From Franzmannia pantelleriensis (GTDB lineage: Bacteria; Pseudomonadota; Gammaproteobacteria; Pseudomonadales; Halomonadaceae): a stretch of 64,000 bases of DNA. The DNA lies in NCBI RefSeq assembly GCF_900102875.1, contig NZ_FNGH01000007.1:60246-124245 (forward strand), given 5' to 3'. Of this stretch, positions 7,222-15,527 are shown piece after piece. Both the position numbers and the translations under genes were made by a program. A model generated the notes under the pieces. The model worked only from the letters and a program-made list of their open reading frames with translations, ran no database searches and had not been told where the DNA came from. How positions within the stretch are numbered: the stretch's first letter is position 1; every line of letters starts with the position of its first letter.

Positions 7222-8082
7222 TCAATCCCACTGCCTGCGGCGAATCAGCTCAGTTGCCCAGCACAGGGCCTCGGGATATTCGTCACCATTCAGCACGAAC
7301 TCCTGGCCCCGTGCCACGGCATCAAGCTCAGTATGGTCGGTGTGCTGGCGCCAGCGCTGGCGATTGGCGTGGTAGCTCAGCGGCGTACGGCCATGCTCCG
7401 GATAGCACCAGCGCGGCAGGCGCCATTGCGAGACCCGCGTCGCCTGGGGGGCCGTCAGCTGCCGTTCCGGCGCGACGTGCGAGAAAGCGCCGACACCTGG
7501 CAGCGGCTCGTCGAGTTCCGGCAGAGCGAGCCGGGGACGCGCCAGATAGAGCATGTTACCGGGATCCGGCGGGCGCCGAAAATGGGGGTGATAGTGCGCC
7601 CAGGCGTGGTGGTCGCCTCTGGCTTGATCGACCGGCAAGACCGAGGCGACCTGTAGCCAACCCCAGATCATATGACAGGGCCGAGCGCCGGGGACCCAGC
7701 GCCAGCCGCCGGCGTGGGGTTCGACGCGCCGAAACAGGCCGAAGAATAGAAACAGATCGCCCGGGCCGACGCCGTGGTTGCGCAGATGCCCCTGGGCCTG
7801 GCCGCTCTGGCCGAAGAGCGGCCGCCAGCCCGGTGCCCGCGGCAGCATCTCGGGGATCAGGTCAGGGTCGAGGTGAGCGCCATGTTCCGCAGTGATCTTG
7901 CCGCGGGTGAGCGGCTCGACCAGCCGGCTTAGCGGCGCGCCGTCGAAGCTGATATCCGCATAGCGAATCATCGAGGCCGCATCCGGGATCGGCAGGGCGA
8001 GCAGCCGGCCGTCCGGCAGGATAGGGCTGGGTACCCCGCCGGCGGAGGAGTCGAAGCCCTTGCGGCTGAGGATCAGTTTCAT
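7222..8082 (-). CDS. Nmad3-family putative nucleotide modification protein
   Basis: The 286-residue protein matches the Nmad3 family (nucleotide modification associated domain 3) by MKLILSRKGFDSSAGGVPSP, ILPDGRLLALPIP, LTRGKI, HLDPDL, GPGDLFLFFGLFR and the C-terminal GRGQEFVL-like ARGQEFVLNGDEYP. Comparative genomics linked Nmad domains to base-modification systems, but no activity is established as far as I know. It starts 5 bases after the end of endonuclease IV (nfo) on the same strand, so the two are almost certainly cotranscribed. That ties the protein to DNA repair or abnormal bases (inference). Confidence 0.8.
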   Translation of the reverse strand: MKLILSRKGFDSSAGGVPSPILPDGRLLALPIPDAASMIRYADISFDGAPLSRLVEPLTRGKITAEHGAHLDPDLIPEMLPRAPGWRPLFGQSGQAQGHLRNHGVGPGDLFLFFGLFRRVEPHAGGWRWVPGARPCHMIWGWLQVASVLPVDQARGDHHAWAHYHPHFRRPPDPGNMLYLARPRLALPELDEPLPGVGAFSHVAPERQLTAPQATRVSQWRLPRWCYPEHGRTPLSYHANRQRWRQHTDHTELDAVARGQEFVLNGDEYPEALCWATELIRRRQWD

Positions 8083-8087
8083 GGCGA

Positions 8088-8930
8088 TCAGTGCTGCTGG
8101 GCACGCAGCCAGGCGATTTCCTCGGCCCAGATCGCCGGCTCGATGGTCTCCAGCACCAGGGGGATACCGTCGATGCGCGGGTCGCGCATGATGGTGGTGA
8201 AGGCGTCGAGGCCGATATTGCCCTGCCCCAGGCTGTGGTGGCGGTCGACGCGGCTGGCGAAGGCGCTTTTGGCGTCGTTCAAGTGCATGCCACGCAGGTA
8301 CTCGAAGCCGACCACCTTGCCGAGCTCATCGAGGGTGGCGGCGCAGGTCTCCGAGGTGCGCAGGTCGTAGCCGGCGGCGAAGGCGTGGCAGGTGTCGATG
8401 CACACCCCGACCCGCGATTTGTCGTCGACCTGCTCGATGATCTCGGCCAGATGCTCGAAGCGCCAGCCCAGGTTGGTGCCCTGGCCAGCGGTGTTCTCGA
8501 TCACTGCGGTGACGCCGCGGGTCTCGGCCAGCACCCGATTGATCGAGTCGGCGATGCGGGTCAGGCATTCGCTCTCGCTGATCTTGTTGAGGTGGCTGCC
8601 GGGGTGGAAGTTGAGTAGGGACAGCCCGAGCTGTTCGCAGCGCTGGAACTCGTCGAGAAAGGCGGCACGCGACTTCTCCAGTCCTTCCGCATCAGGATGC
8701 CCGAGATTGATCAGGTAGCTGTCGTGGGGAAGGATCTGCCCCGGCGCGAAGCCGTGTTCATGGCACGCTGTGCGGAAGGCCTCGATGGCTTCGTCGGTGA
8801 GCGGCTTGGCTTTCCACTGGCGCTGGTTCTTGGTAAACAGCGCGAAGGCATCGGCGCCGATCTCCACCGCGCGCAGCACGGCCTGGTCCGGTCCACCGGC
8901 GGCACTGACGTGGGCACCAAGATATTTCAT
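8088..8930 (-). CDS. nfo: Endonuclease IV (AP endonuclease)
   Basis: This 280-residue enzyme cleaves DNA 5' to abasic sites and removes 3' blocking groups in base excision repair. The TIM-barrel signature [18 protein letters not shown] opens the protein. Metal ligands fall at the same numbers as in E. coli Nfo: His69, His109, Glu145, Asp179 and His182. ATG 8930 is chosen because AAGGAAGG precedes it and the family starts at MKYLG. It is upstream of and nearly abuts the Nmad3 gene. Confidence 0.95.
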   Translation of the reverse strand: MKYLGAHVSAAGGPDQAVLRAVEIGADAFALFTKNQRQWKAKPLTDEAIEAFRTACHEHGFAPGQILPHDSYLINLGHPDAEGLEKSRAAFLDEFQRCEQLGLSLLNFHPGSHLNKISESECLTRIADSINRVLAETRGVTAVIENTAGQGTNLGWRFEHLAEIIEQVDDKSRVGVCIDTCHAFAAGYDLRTSETCAATLDELGKVVGFEYLRGMHLNDAKSAFASRVDRHHSLGQGNIGLDAFTTIMRDPRIDGIPLVLETIEPAIWAEEIAWLRAQQH

Positions 8931-9035
8931 GCGACCTTCCTTGCTAAGGGTTTCGAGGAGGCCAAAGCTTAGCATTGCGGCGCCATGGCATCAGCCGTAG
9001 CGCCGCTGGCTACGATGCGCAGCCCACAGATAAGC

Positions 9036-9683
9036 TCATGATGATGTTGGCGGCATATGCAGGAACAGTCTCTCACGCGGCCAGCGTACTTTCTCCAGGC
9101 CAGCGTGTCGGTCGGCGCTGCTATCACGATAGCCTAGTGCCATCAGAGCGACGCTGCGCAGGTTCTGTTCTCTGAGCCCCAGCAGATCATCCAGCGCCGC
9201 CGGGTCGAAGCCCTCCATGGGCGAGGCGTCGATACCTTCCATGGCGGCTGCGGCCAGGGCCGTGCCCAGTGCCAGATAGGCTTGCTTGGCAGCCCACTGA
9301 AACTTGTCCTGGTTAGAGCCAAAGCCGTTGACGGTCTCCTTGATGGCACCTGCGTATGATGCCAGCGCCTCGGTGGGAAGGTTCCGTATCTCGGCGGTGA
9401 GTTGAATAAAATCGTCGACGTGGCTCTCTTCCACGGGCTCCCAGGCGGCAAAGACCAGCAGGTGCGAGGACTCAGTGATCTGCGGTTGGTCGAAGGCTAC
9501 CGGGCTGATCCGCTCGCGCAGCGCTCGATCCTTGATCACCAGTACGGAGTAGGGCTGCAGGCCGTAAGAGGAGGGCGCCAGGCGCACGGCCTCGAGGATC
9601 CGGTCGAGCTGTGGCTGGGGCACCTGCTCGCCGTTCATGCGCTTGGTGGCGTAGCGCCAGTTCAGGGCGTCGATAAGGCTCAT
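9036..9683 (-). CDS. Nitroreductase-family NAD(P)H oxidoreductase
   Basis: The 215-residue FMN-dependent enzyme is of the NfsB/NfnB-like group. It opens with MSLIDALNWRYATKRMNG and contains RLAPSSYGLQPYSVLVI (FMN contact region), a lid region with KFQWAAKQAYLALGTALAAAA, and DASPMEGFDPAALDDLL. Such enzymes reduce nitroaromatics, quinones and enals with NAD(P)H; the natural substrate is not evident. AAAGGAG precedes ATG 9683. It lies on the same strand as the EamA exporter upstream (40-base gap), possibly in one transcript. Confidence 0.85.
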   Translation of the reverse strand: MSLIDALNWRYATKRMNGEQVPQPQLDRILEAVRLAPSSYGLQPYSVLVIKDRALRERISPVAFDQPQITESSHLLVFAAWEPVEESHVDDFIQLTAEIRNLPTEALASYAGAIKETVNGFGSNQDKFQWAAKQAYLALGTALAAAAMEGIDASPMEGFDPAALDDLLGLREQNLRSVALMALGYRDSSADRHAGLEKVRWPRERLFLHMPPTSS

Positions 9684-9723
9684 GAGTCACTCCTTTCAGG
9701 TAATAGTAATGAGGGAGGCGCCA

Positions 9724-10671
9724 TCAAGTGGTGGTAGCACCCTTCGGGATGGACGCGGCGCGGGCGCCACGATGGAAGAGCAGGGTGCCCAGTGCCACCA
9801 GTAGTGCCGCCAGACCCAGGTTGGGCGGCGGGGCCTCACCGAGGGCCAGTACTGCGATCAGTGTGCCGACCAGTGCCGCGACCGTGCCGATCTGGCTCAG
9901 GTAGACAGGGCCGGCGAGTTTCTGCAGCACGAAGTAGAAGAGGTAGAGCACCGAGAATACGGCGATTTCCACCAGCAGCAGTTGCATCGCGGCCCCGCTG
10001 GTGAGCAGTGCTGGGAACTGGCCGGGCTCGAACAGCAGTACGAAGGGCAGCAGCGTTGCGGCGCCGCCGAACATCATCAGGGCTGCCAGGAACACCGGCG
10101 AGGTGCCTGTGGGCCAACGCAGGGTGCGGTAGATGTTACCGAGCGCGATCAGTAGCGGCATGGCCAGTACCAGTAGGACCCAGCCCAGGGCATCGCCTGC
10201 GCCGCCGGCCTTGGCCATGGCCAGCACCAGCCCGCCGGAGAGCCCCAATAGCACGCCCAGCAGGCGTAGGGCGCGCAAGCGCTCCAGGCTCAGCCACACG
10301 GCCAACACCCAGGTGATCAGAATCGGGAAGGCGAAGCTGAGTGAGATGAACCCGGCCCCGACATGGCGTATCGCCAGGAAGGCCAAGGCGTTGGGTACGG
10401 CGAACAAGGCGCCGGCCACGGTGGCATATTCCAGGCTGCGCAGGTTGATCCTCATCGTCTTGCGCTGCATCGCGCCAATGGCGCTTAGCACGATGCCGGC
10501 GCCTGTCATGGCGGCCATCAGGAAAGTCAGCCGCGGTGCCCCGGCTCCATCGGCCAGCTTGGCCACCACCAGCGACAATGCCAGGAAGGTACCCACCAAC
10601 AGCAGGCAGCCCAGGGCGTAAAGCCCGTTTCGATCCGCGCCCTTGCGCGGTACGCGTGCATTCGACATCAT
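9724..10671 (-). CDS. EamA/DMT-family transporter
   Basis: The 315-residue protein has ten predicted hydrophobic helices in two EamA repeats, typical of drug/metabolite exporters of the RhaT/YdcZ-like type. It is divergent from a MarR regulator (start 10761). The 89-base gap is packed with TATCTT/AAGATA half-sites, so the exporter is very likely under MarR control. The substrate is unknown; exporters in this arrangement often handle the ligand sensed by the MarR protein. Confidence 0.8.
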   Translation of the reverse strand: MMSNARVPRKGADRNGLYALGCLLLVGTFLALSLVVAKLADGAGAPRLTFLMAAMTGAGIVLSAIGAMQRKTMRINLRSLEYATVAGALFAVPNALAFLAIRHVGAGFISLSFAFPILITWVLAVWLSLERLRALRLLGVLLGLSGGLVLAMAKAGGAGDALGWVLLVLAMPLLIALGNIYRTLRWPTGTSPVFLAALMMFGGAATLLPFVLLFEPGQFPALLTSGAAMQLLLVEIAVFSVLYLFYFVLQKLAGPVYLSQIGTVAALVGTLIAVLALGEAPPPNLGLAALLVALGTLLFHRGARAASIPKGATTT

Positions 10672-10694
10672 TTCTCCTAAAGCTCGACATGAAG

Positions 10695-10749
10695 TATCTT
10701 TTCGTCAGATATCTTTCCATCGAGATAAAAGTATCTTAGTACCAAGATA
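10695..10749. promoter_or_regulatory. Array of TATCTT/AAGATA half-sites (MarR operator)
   Basis: Six alternating half-sites occupy the gap between eamA and marR: TATCTT at 10695-10700, AGATA at 10707-10711, TATCTT at 10710-10715, AGATA at 10723-10727, TATCTT at 10732-10737 and AAGATA at 10744-10749. The last two form a perfect 6-6-6 inverted repeat 11 bases before the MarR start. AGATATCT (10707-10714) is a perfect palindrome. Confidence 0.6.
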
Positions 10750-10760
10750 GGTGGTTGGCA

Positions 10761-11261
10761 ATGAACAGAGTGAAATCGGCGATCAGCCAGTGGCAGCGCG
10801 AGATGGCTGACCTCGACCTGCTGCCAATGGAGGTGGTCGGCTACCTGAAGACCAGCCAGTTGCATACCCGGAATCAGCTTGAGGCCTTCTTCAAGCAGCA
10901 CGGCCTACAGGCGGGGGAGTTCGATGTGTTGGCCACCTTGCGCCGCTCCGGCACGCCCTACGCACTGACGCCGACACAGCTCTTCGAAGCATTGATGGTC
11001 TCGTCCGGCGGAATGACCAATCGGCTGGATCGCTTGGAAAGAGGCGGCTTGATCGTGCGTACTCCCAACCCTGAGGATCGTCGTGGAACCTTGGTCTCGA
11101 TGACAGAGCAGGGGCTAGCGCTGATAGACAGACTCGTCCCACTGCATGTGGAGAACGAAGCGCGCATGCTCTCAGCCCTCAGTCGGGAGGAGCAGGAAAC
11201 GCTGGGCCGACTGCTCGGCAAGCTATTGGATGGCCTGGAGGAAGCAGCGCACGGTCGATAG
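10761..11261 (+). CDS. MarR-family transcriptional regulator
   Basis: The 166-residue winged-helix regulator carries the MarR core: EFDVLATLRRSGTPYALTPTQLF, the recognition region SSGGMTNRLDRLERGGLI, and the wing RTPNPEDRRGTLVSMTEQG. It probably represses itself and the divergent EamA exporter through the half-site array between them, being released by a small ligand. ATG 10761 is preferred to the in-frame TTG 10755. Confidence 0.85.
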   Translation: MNRVKSAISQWQREMADLDLLPMEVVGYLKTSQLHTRNQLEAFFKQHGLQAGEFDVLATLRRSGTPYALTPTQLFEALMVSSGGMTNRLDRLERGGLIVRTPNPEDRRGTLVSMTEQGLALIDRLVPLHVENEARMLSALSREEQETLGRLLGKLLDGLEEAAHGR

Positions 11262-11322
11262 CTGACCCTGACGGCGATTCAGTTGAGTGCTCTAACCAGT
11301 GATGCCGAGCATAGTGCTACGG

Positions 11323-11943
11323 TCAGGCAGCCATCAGCTGTCCGCCGAAACCGATGAGTAAGGCTGCGAATACCCCGCGTTGCAGACGCTGCATCATTGG
11401 ATGGCTGGTCAGCCACTCTCTGAGCAACGAAGCGGCCATGGCATAGAGCGTATCGAATAGGACGCCAACGCTAACAACCAGTAAACCAAGGAACAGAAAT
11501 TGCAGCAGGATGTCGCTTCGCTCGACGTCCACAAACTGCGGCAACAGGACGGAACAGAAGAGCAACGACTTGGGGTTCAGCAGGTTGGTGAGCAGTCCGC
11601 GCTTGCATGCCGCTCTCAGTTCCATCGGGGAAGTTGGGGGCAGGGGCGAGTCGACAACTGCGAGGCCTGGACCCGATAGCAGTATCTGGATGCCCAGCAG
11701 TATCAGGTAGCAGGCACCCACCAGTCGAATGACATCCAGTGTCCAGGGGCTTGCAGCGAAGAGGGTGGCAAGCCCGGTGGCTGCGAGCAAGACGTGAGCG
11801 CCTCGTGCCATGGCGAGTCCCGCCGCAGTGGCCAACGCGGGGAGGCGCCCGTTGGCGACGCCGGTTTGTAGTACCAGGATCATGTCCGGGCCCGGTAACA
11901 GATAGACCATGACCAGTGTGCTAGTGAATACCCACAGTTCCAC
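11323..11943 (-). CDS. LysE/RhtB-family amino acid exporter
   Basis: The 206-residue inner-membrane protein has about six hydrophobic segments and the family signature LLPGPDMILVLQTGVANGR near residue 18, with LLTNLLNPKSLLFCSVLLPQF in the middle. LysE/RhtB proteins export amino acids or homoserine lactone-like compounds. It is divergent from an Lrp-type regulator at 12078, the classic exporter-regulator arrangement, so the regulator probably activates it in response to an amino acid. Confidence 0.85.
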   Translation of the reverse strand: MELWVFTSTLVMVYLLPGPDMILVLQTGVANGRLPALATAAGLAMARGAHVLLAATGLATLFAASPWTLDVIRLVGACYLILLGIQILLSGPGLAVVDSPLPPTSPMELRAACKRGLLTNLLNPKSLLFCSVLLPQFVDVERSDILLQFLFLGLLVVSVGVLFDTLYAMAASLLREWLTSHPMMQRLQRGVFAALLIGFGGQLMAA

Positions 11944-12012
11944 GACGCAGTCTCCAAGGTTTGCTGATGCCTGCGTCAGTTTATGGGGTGTCCTTCAGAC
12001 ATGTCCTTGCGT

Positions 12013-12046
12013 AGTATGCCTATAAGAGGATAAATATTGGCATACT
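12013..12046. promoter_or_regulatory. Lrp-type operator in the divergent promoter
   Basis: AGTATGCC (12013-12020) and GGCATACT (12039-12046) are perfect 8-base arms flanking an AT-rich 18-base centre, between the LysE exporter and the AsnC/Lrp regulator. The AT-rich core flanked by inverted arms is typical of Lrp-family sites. Confidence 0.55.
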
Positions 12047-12077
12047 TCGCCCTTTTATATCCTGGAATGTAAAGATT

Positions 12078-12572
12078 ATGCCAATTCGTTCGCTAGACAA
12101 TCTTGATCGACGGATTCTTGCCGCGCTGCAGCGCGATGCCCGCCTGACCAATGTTCAGCTTGCCGATGAGGTTGGGTTGTCGCCTTCGCCCTGTCTGCGT
12201 CGAGTGCGCAGGTTGGAGGCCGCCGGTGTCATTCGTGGTTACCATGCAGAGTTGGGGCGCAGCGAGACAGGGTTTGGTCTCACCGTTTTCGTTGGCATCA
12301 AAGTGGAGAGGCATCATGAGGAGCAGGCGGATGCTTTTCGGAAAGCGGTTCAGGCGCTGCCAGAGGTGATCTCCGCCCACCTAGTATCAGGGGAGGCCGA
12401 CTTCCTGCTCCAGGTCGTGGTGCCTGACCTGGCTGCCTATGAGTCATTCCTGACCGAGACATTGCTGAGGCTGCCCTGGGTGAGTGATATCCGCAGCAAC
12501 TTTGCCATCCAGACCGTTAAGCAGGCAGGTCCGTTACCACTGCAGCAACTGTCACGTGAAGAGAGTCCCTGA
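12078..12572 (+). CDS. Lrp/AsnC-family regulator
   Basis: The 164-residue protein has an N-terminal helix-turn-helix (LDRRILAALQRDARLTNVQL, LADEVGLSPSPCLRRVRRLE) and a C-terminal RAM ligand-binding domain (GIKVERHHEEQADAFRKAV.ALPEV, HLVSGEADFLLQVVVPDLAAY). Such proteins assemble as dimers to octamers and respond to amino acids. It is divergent from a LysE exporter that it probably controls. A long G/C hairpin follows the gene. Confidence 0.88.
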   Translation: MPIRSLDNLDRRILAALQRDARLTNVQLADEVGLSPSPCLRRVRRLEAAGVIRGYHAELGRSETGFGLTVFVGIKVERHHEEQADAFRKAVQALPEVISAHLVSGEADFLLQVVVPDLAAYESFLTETLLRLPWVSDIRSNFAIQTVKQAGPLPLQQLSREESP

Positions 12573-12607
12573 GTGACATGAGATCTGCCGGGATACGGTG
12601 TTAGAAG

Positions 12608-12640
12608 GCACAAAGGGGGGGGCGGTCCCCCCCCTTGTGC
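12608..12640. terminator. G8/C8 hairpin, probable bidirectional terminator
   Basis: GCACAA, one bulged A, eight G, loop CGGT, eight C and TTGTGC form a 14-bp stem with one bulge. It lies between the convergent Lrp gene (12572) and DUF1127 gene (12694). There is no T-tract, so termination would rely on the very strong stem. Confidence 0.5.
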
Positions 12641-12693
12641 GTTGTTCGGCGCTGGCATGATAGGGATCCTCGAACACGCTGCTGATCAAACCG

Positions 12694-13005
12694 CTAGCGC
12701 TTGTGCCGCGCTCGGCGCTCCGTGAGGGCCTTGTGCGCATCCTCTTTCAGCGGCAGGCGCGACGCCCACAGGATGTCGTCACGCCGGTGCCCCATATCCT
12801 CGAGGATATGGTCGTCATGGGCCAGCAGTGGCAGGAAACGCTGCCGGAACTGGCGGCGCCGACGGTATCGCCACCACCACAGCTCGAGTGCATGGATGAG
12901 TCCGAGCGGTGGCGTGGCCGGCATATATAGCGCCAGCCGGGGCGGTGGTGTGGGCGCTTTGTCGTCAGTTGGTGTTTGACGATGAATGGGCTGGTACTGG
13001 GTCAT
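12694..13005 (-). CDS. DUF1127 small basic protein
   Basis: This 103-residue protein has a Pro-rich N-terminus and a C-terminal DUF1127 (YjiS-like) domain: a Trp/Arg-rich helix WWWRYRRRRQFRQRFL followed by LEDMGHRRDDI. DUF1127 proteins are short arginine-rich proteins, some linked to RNA binding or phosphate and carbon metabolism; no function can be fixed here. It is divergent from a LysR regulator, the usual partner of DUF1127 genes, which suggests LysR control. Confidence 0.75.
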   Translation of the reverse strand: MTQYQPIHRQTPTDDKAPTPPPRLALYMPATPPLGLIHALELWWWRYRRRRQFRQRFLPLLAHDDHILEDMGHRRDDILWASRLPLKEDAHKALTERRARHKR

Positions 13006-13104
13006 CTCGCACCTCCATACAGGCAGCCGTTACCGGCGGCTGCGATGTCTCTCTGGTTGTGAATGGAGGGTCGCGACCTCTGGGGAACAGCATGGCTTGG
13101 GCTC

Positions 13105-13114
13105 TTTGATCAAA
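13105..13114. promoter_or_regulatory. Palindrome TTTGATCAAA in DUF1127/LysR gap
   Basis: TTTGATCAAA is a perfect 10-base palindrome midway between the DUF1127 start (13005) and the LysR start (13165). It is a candidate LysR binding element, although the family usually shows the looser T-N11-A form. Confidence 0.3.
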
Positions 13115-13164
13115 CAAACGAAAAGGTCTAAGCTTTCAGTTAAGAAAAATTGAAAAGTGTGACC

Positions 13165-14061
13165 ATGACACAGATGCCCTCACTCTCCGGCCATCGTGCC
13201 TTGCCCCTGCTGGATAGCGATGTGCTTCGGACCTTCGTGACGATTGCCGAGAGCGGCAGCTTTACGCGCGCCGCTCAGCAGGTCTTCCGTACGCCGTCGG
13301 CGCTCAGCATGCAGATCAAGCGCCTCGAGGAGACCCTGGGCCAGCCGCTGTTCGTGCGCGAAGCCCGCCAGGTGCGGCTCACCCCCGAGGGCGAGATGCT
13401 GCTGGGTTACGGCCGGCGGCTGCTCAAGCTCAACGAGGAGGCGGTGACGCAGTTTCTGGCGCCTGCGCTGGCAGGGCGGGTGAGCTTAGGCACTACCGAC
13501 GACGTCGGCACTCGCATCTTGCCTGGGGTCCTGGCCCAGTTCGCACGTTCGCATCCGGCGGTGCATGTTGATGTGGTGGTGGGCAATAGCGCCAGCATGT
13601 TGCAGCGCCTGGATGCCGGCGAGCTGGACTTGATACTGATCACTGCCGGCAACCCGGGCCAAGAGCCGCGCGGCGAGGTCGTGCATAGCGAGCCGCTGGT
13701 ATGGGTCGGCCGCGAGGGAGGGGTGGCGGTTACGCGTTCCCCCTTGCCGGTGGCGCTGGCCCACCAGGGCTGTGCCTGGCGTCAAATGGCGCTGGATGCC
13801 CTCGACAGTGCCGGCATCGGTCATCGCGTGGCTTATACCTGCGAGCACTCGGCGGGCCAGGAGGCGGCGATGCTCGCCGACCTTGCTGTGGCGCCCTTTC
13901 CGCGAAGCCTGATTCGCGCACCGCTGCGGCGTATCGAGCCGGAGCAATTGCCGCCACTGGGTGAATACCAGGTCGCCTTGGTCAAGCGAAGCAACCTCGG
14001 CGAGGCGAGTGATGCCCTGGCCGGGCATGTCGTGGAGGCGTTTGGCGAGACACGCCACTGA
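13165..14061 (+). CDS. LysR-family transcriptional regulator
   Basis: The 298-residue regulator has the LysR N-terminal helix-turn-helix (LDSDVLRTFVTIAESGSF, TRAAQQVFRTPSALSMQIKR) and a periplasmic-binding-protein-like effector domain from about residue 90. Effector is unknown. ATG 13165 is chosen over the upstream in-frame TTG 13150, though neither has a convincing Shine-Dalgarno. It is divergent from the DUF1127 gene, and a 9-bp hairpin (14090-14111) follows. Confidence 0.85.
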   Translation: MTQMPSLSGHRALPLLDSDVLRTFVTIAESGSFTRAAQQVFRTPSALSMQIKRLEETLGQPLFVREARQVRLTPEGEMLLGYGRRLLKLNEEAVTQFLAPALAGRVSLGTTDDVGTRILPGVLAQFARSHPAVHVDVVVGNSASMLQRLDAGELDLILITAGNPGQEPRGEVVHSEPLVWVGREGGVAVTRSPLPVALAHQGCAWRQMALDALDSAGIGHRVAYTCEHSAGQEAAMLADLAVAPFPRSLIRAPLRRIEPEQLPPLGEYQVALVKRSNLGEASDALAGHVVEAFGETRH

Positions 14062-14089
14062 CGCCATTGCCACTCTGCCTCGTGCAACA

Positions 14090-14111
14090 GCGCCGCTCGT
14101 ATGAGCGGCGC
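14090..14111 (+). terminator. Hairpin after LysR gene
   Basis: GCGCCGCTC and GAGCGGCGC form a perfect 9-bp stem with loop GTAT, 29 bases after the LysR stop. No T-tract follows. Beyond it, the rest of the 249-base gap to the NAT gene shows nothing else I can name. Confidence 0.5.
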
Positions 14112-14310
14112 AGCTGGGTAATGAACGAGAGTCGGCGAAAGTGAAGCATCGAGCCAGGCATGGGCGTTCGCTATGACGGCGATAGCCTGCGGTTTCATTG
14201 ATCTCAACTTAACTTTAGGTATTAGGCTCCGAAGAGTGGGCCGGCCCTCATGTGTCGGCATGACAAAGCCAACGGCAGTGGTGTGCCGCTAGGATAGGGA
14301 GTCTTCAAAC

Positions 14311-15189
14311 ATGACCACTACTCTGCCTCGATCCGCCCTTCACGATACGGCCCAGTGGGAGACATCGCCGCTCGACCTCGACGCCTACCTGGCGCGCATC
14401 GATTATCGCGGCCCCCTCGCGCCGACATTGAGTACGCTGCGCGAGCTGCAGCGTGCGCATCTCGCGGCGGTGCCCTTTGAAAATCTCGAGATCGTCACCG
14501 GCGGCGAGATCCGCCTCGATCTTGAGCGCCTGCAGGACAAGCTGGTGCGGCGGCGGCGGGGTGGCTACTGCCATGAGCAGAACACCCTGTTTGCCACTGT
14601 GCTGGATCGGCTTGGCTTCGTCGTCGCGGGGCGCAGTGCGCGGATACTGATGGGCGATGATGCGGACAAGGTGACCCCGCTCGGGCACACCATTCTCAAC
14701 GTGACCTTGGCGGGACGTCAGTGGTTGGTCGACGTCGGGGTCGGCAACGTTGGGCCGCGCGAGCCGATAGCGCTCGAGTTGGGCGTCGAGGCGCGCCATG
14801 GCCACTGGGAGTATCGCCTGGAGCGCTCATCGCTGGGGTACTGGCTGCTGCGCCATCATCGCCACGATGGCTGGTTCAATCTCTACCAGTTCAGCGATGA
14901 GCCATATTACCGGGCCGACTATGAGGAGCAGAATTACCTCGCCTCCCATCATCCGGACTCGCCCTTCGTGCGACGCATCGTGGCCCAGCACAACGGCGCG
15001 GAGGAGCGCCTGGCGTTGACCGATCTGGAGCTGAAGATCTTCCGTCCCGGCCAGGCGCCTGAATTGCAGCGACTCGATGCCGAGGCGCTGCCCCAGATAC
15101 TGCGCGAGCGCTTCGGCCTGGTGCTTGCGCCGCAACAGGAAGCGGCACTGCTGAGGCGGGCCGAGTCACTAGTCGAGGCGTCGGCCTAG
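14311..15189 (+). CDS. nat: Arylamine N-acetyltransferase
   Basis: The 292-residue cytosolic enzyme transfers acetyl from acetyl-CoA to arylamines and hydrazines. The catalytic triad is visible: Cys87 in RRGGYCHEQN, His126 in GHTILNV and Asp141 in VDVGVGN. VPFENLEIV near residue 54 is also a family mark. Length is normal for bacterial NATs (about 280). It is a single-gene unit; no regulator is adjacent in the same direction. Confidence 0.93.
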   Translation: MTTTLPRSALHDTAQWETSPLDLDAYLARIDYRGPLAPTLSTLRELQRAHLAAVPFENLEIVTGGEIRLDLERLQDKLVRRRRGGYCHEQNTLFATVLDRLGFVVAGRSARILMGDDADKVTPLGHTILNVTLAGRQWLVDVGVGNVGPREPIALELGVEARHGHWEYRLERSSLGYWLLRHHRHDGWFNLYQFSDEPYYRADYEEQNYLASHHPDSPFVRRIVAQHNGAEERLALTDLELKIFRPGQAPELQRLDAEALPQILRERFGLVLAPQQEAALLRRAESLVEASA

Positions 15190-15214
15190 TTGGCGGCCCA
15201 GTTGGGCGCTAGGG

Positions 15215-15484
15215 CTATTCATCATACGGCTTATCCGTACGCGGGGCGTTTGGCATCTGTTCATCGAGTGACTGCCGGTACTGGATGCAGCCACGGATGA
15301 ATTCCGGCCATTCAGGCACCACGGGAACTGGGTCGCTCTTGTCGGGCAGCAACGCCCAAAGGGCTGGGTGGTGCCAGCACAGGTCGTGTCCGCTGCAGTC
15401 GCGGTGCTCACGAATGCCTTGGCGCAGCCGTTTGGCTTCAGCGATCAATTGCTCGTGGGTCATTCTGTCCAGGTCTTCGTCCAT
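15215..15484 (-). CDS. Conserved hypothetical protein
   Basis: This 89-residue soluble protein has an N-terminal helical part (MTHEQLIAEAKRLRQGIREH) followed by the motif RDCSGHDLCWHHPALWALLP, which I recognise as recurring in uncharacterised proteobacterial proteins. The Cys/His pattern could bind a metal (inference). ATG 15484 is chosen for its strong GGAGGGAG Shine-Dalgarno. An alternative ATG at 15535 would overlap the VOC gene by 8 bases. It is downstream of that gene on the same strand. Confidence 0.6.
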   Translation of the reverse strand: MDEDLDRMTHEQLIAEAKRLRQGIREHRDCSGHDLCWHHPALWALLPDKSDPVPVVPEWPEFIRGCIQYRQSLDEQMPNAPRTDKPYDE

Positions 15485-15527
15485 GGCTCCCTCCAAGCAT
15501 GCACGGAGCATGTTCTGAGCGAGTGGC

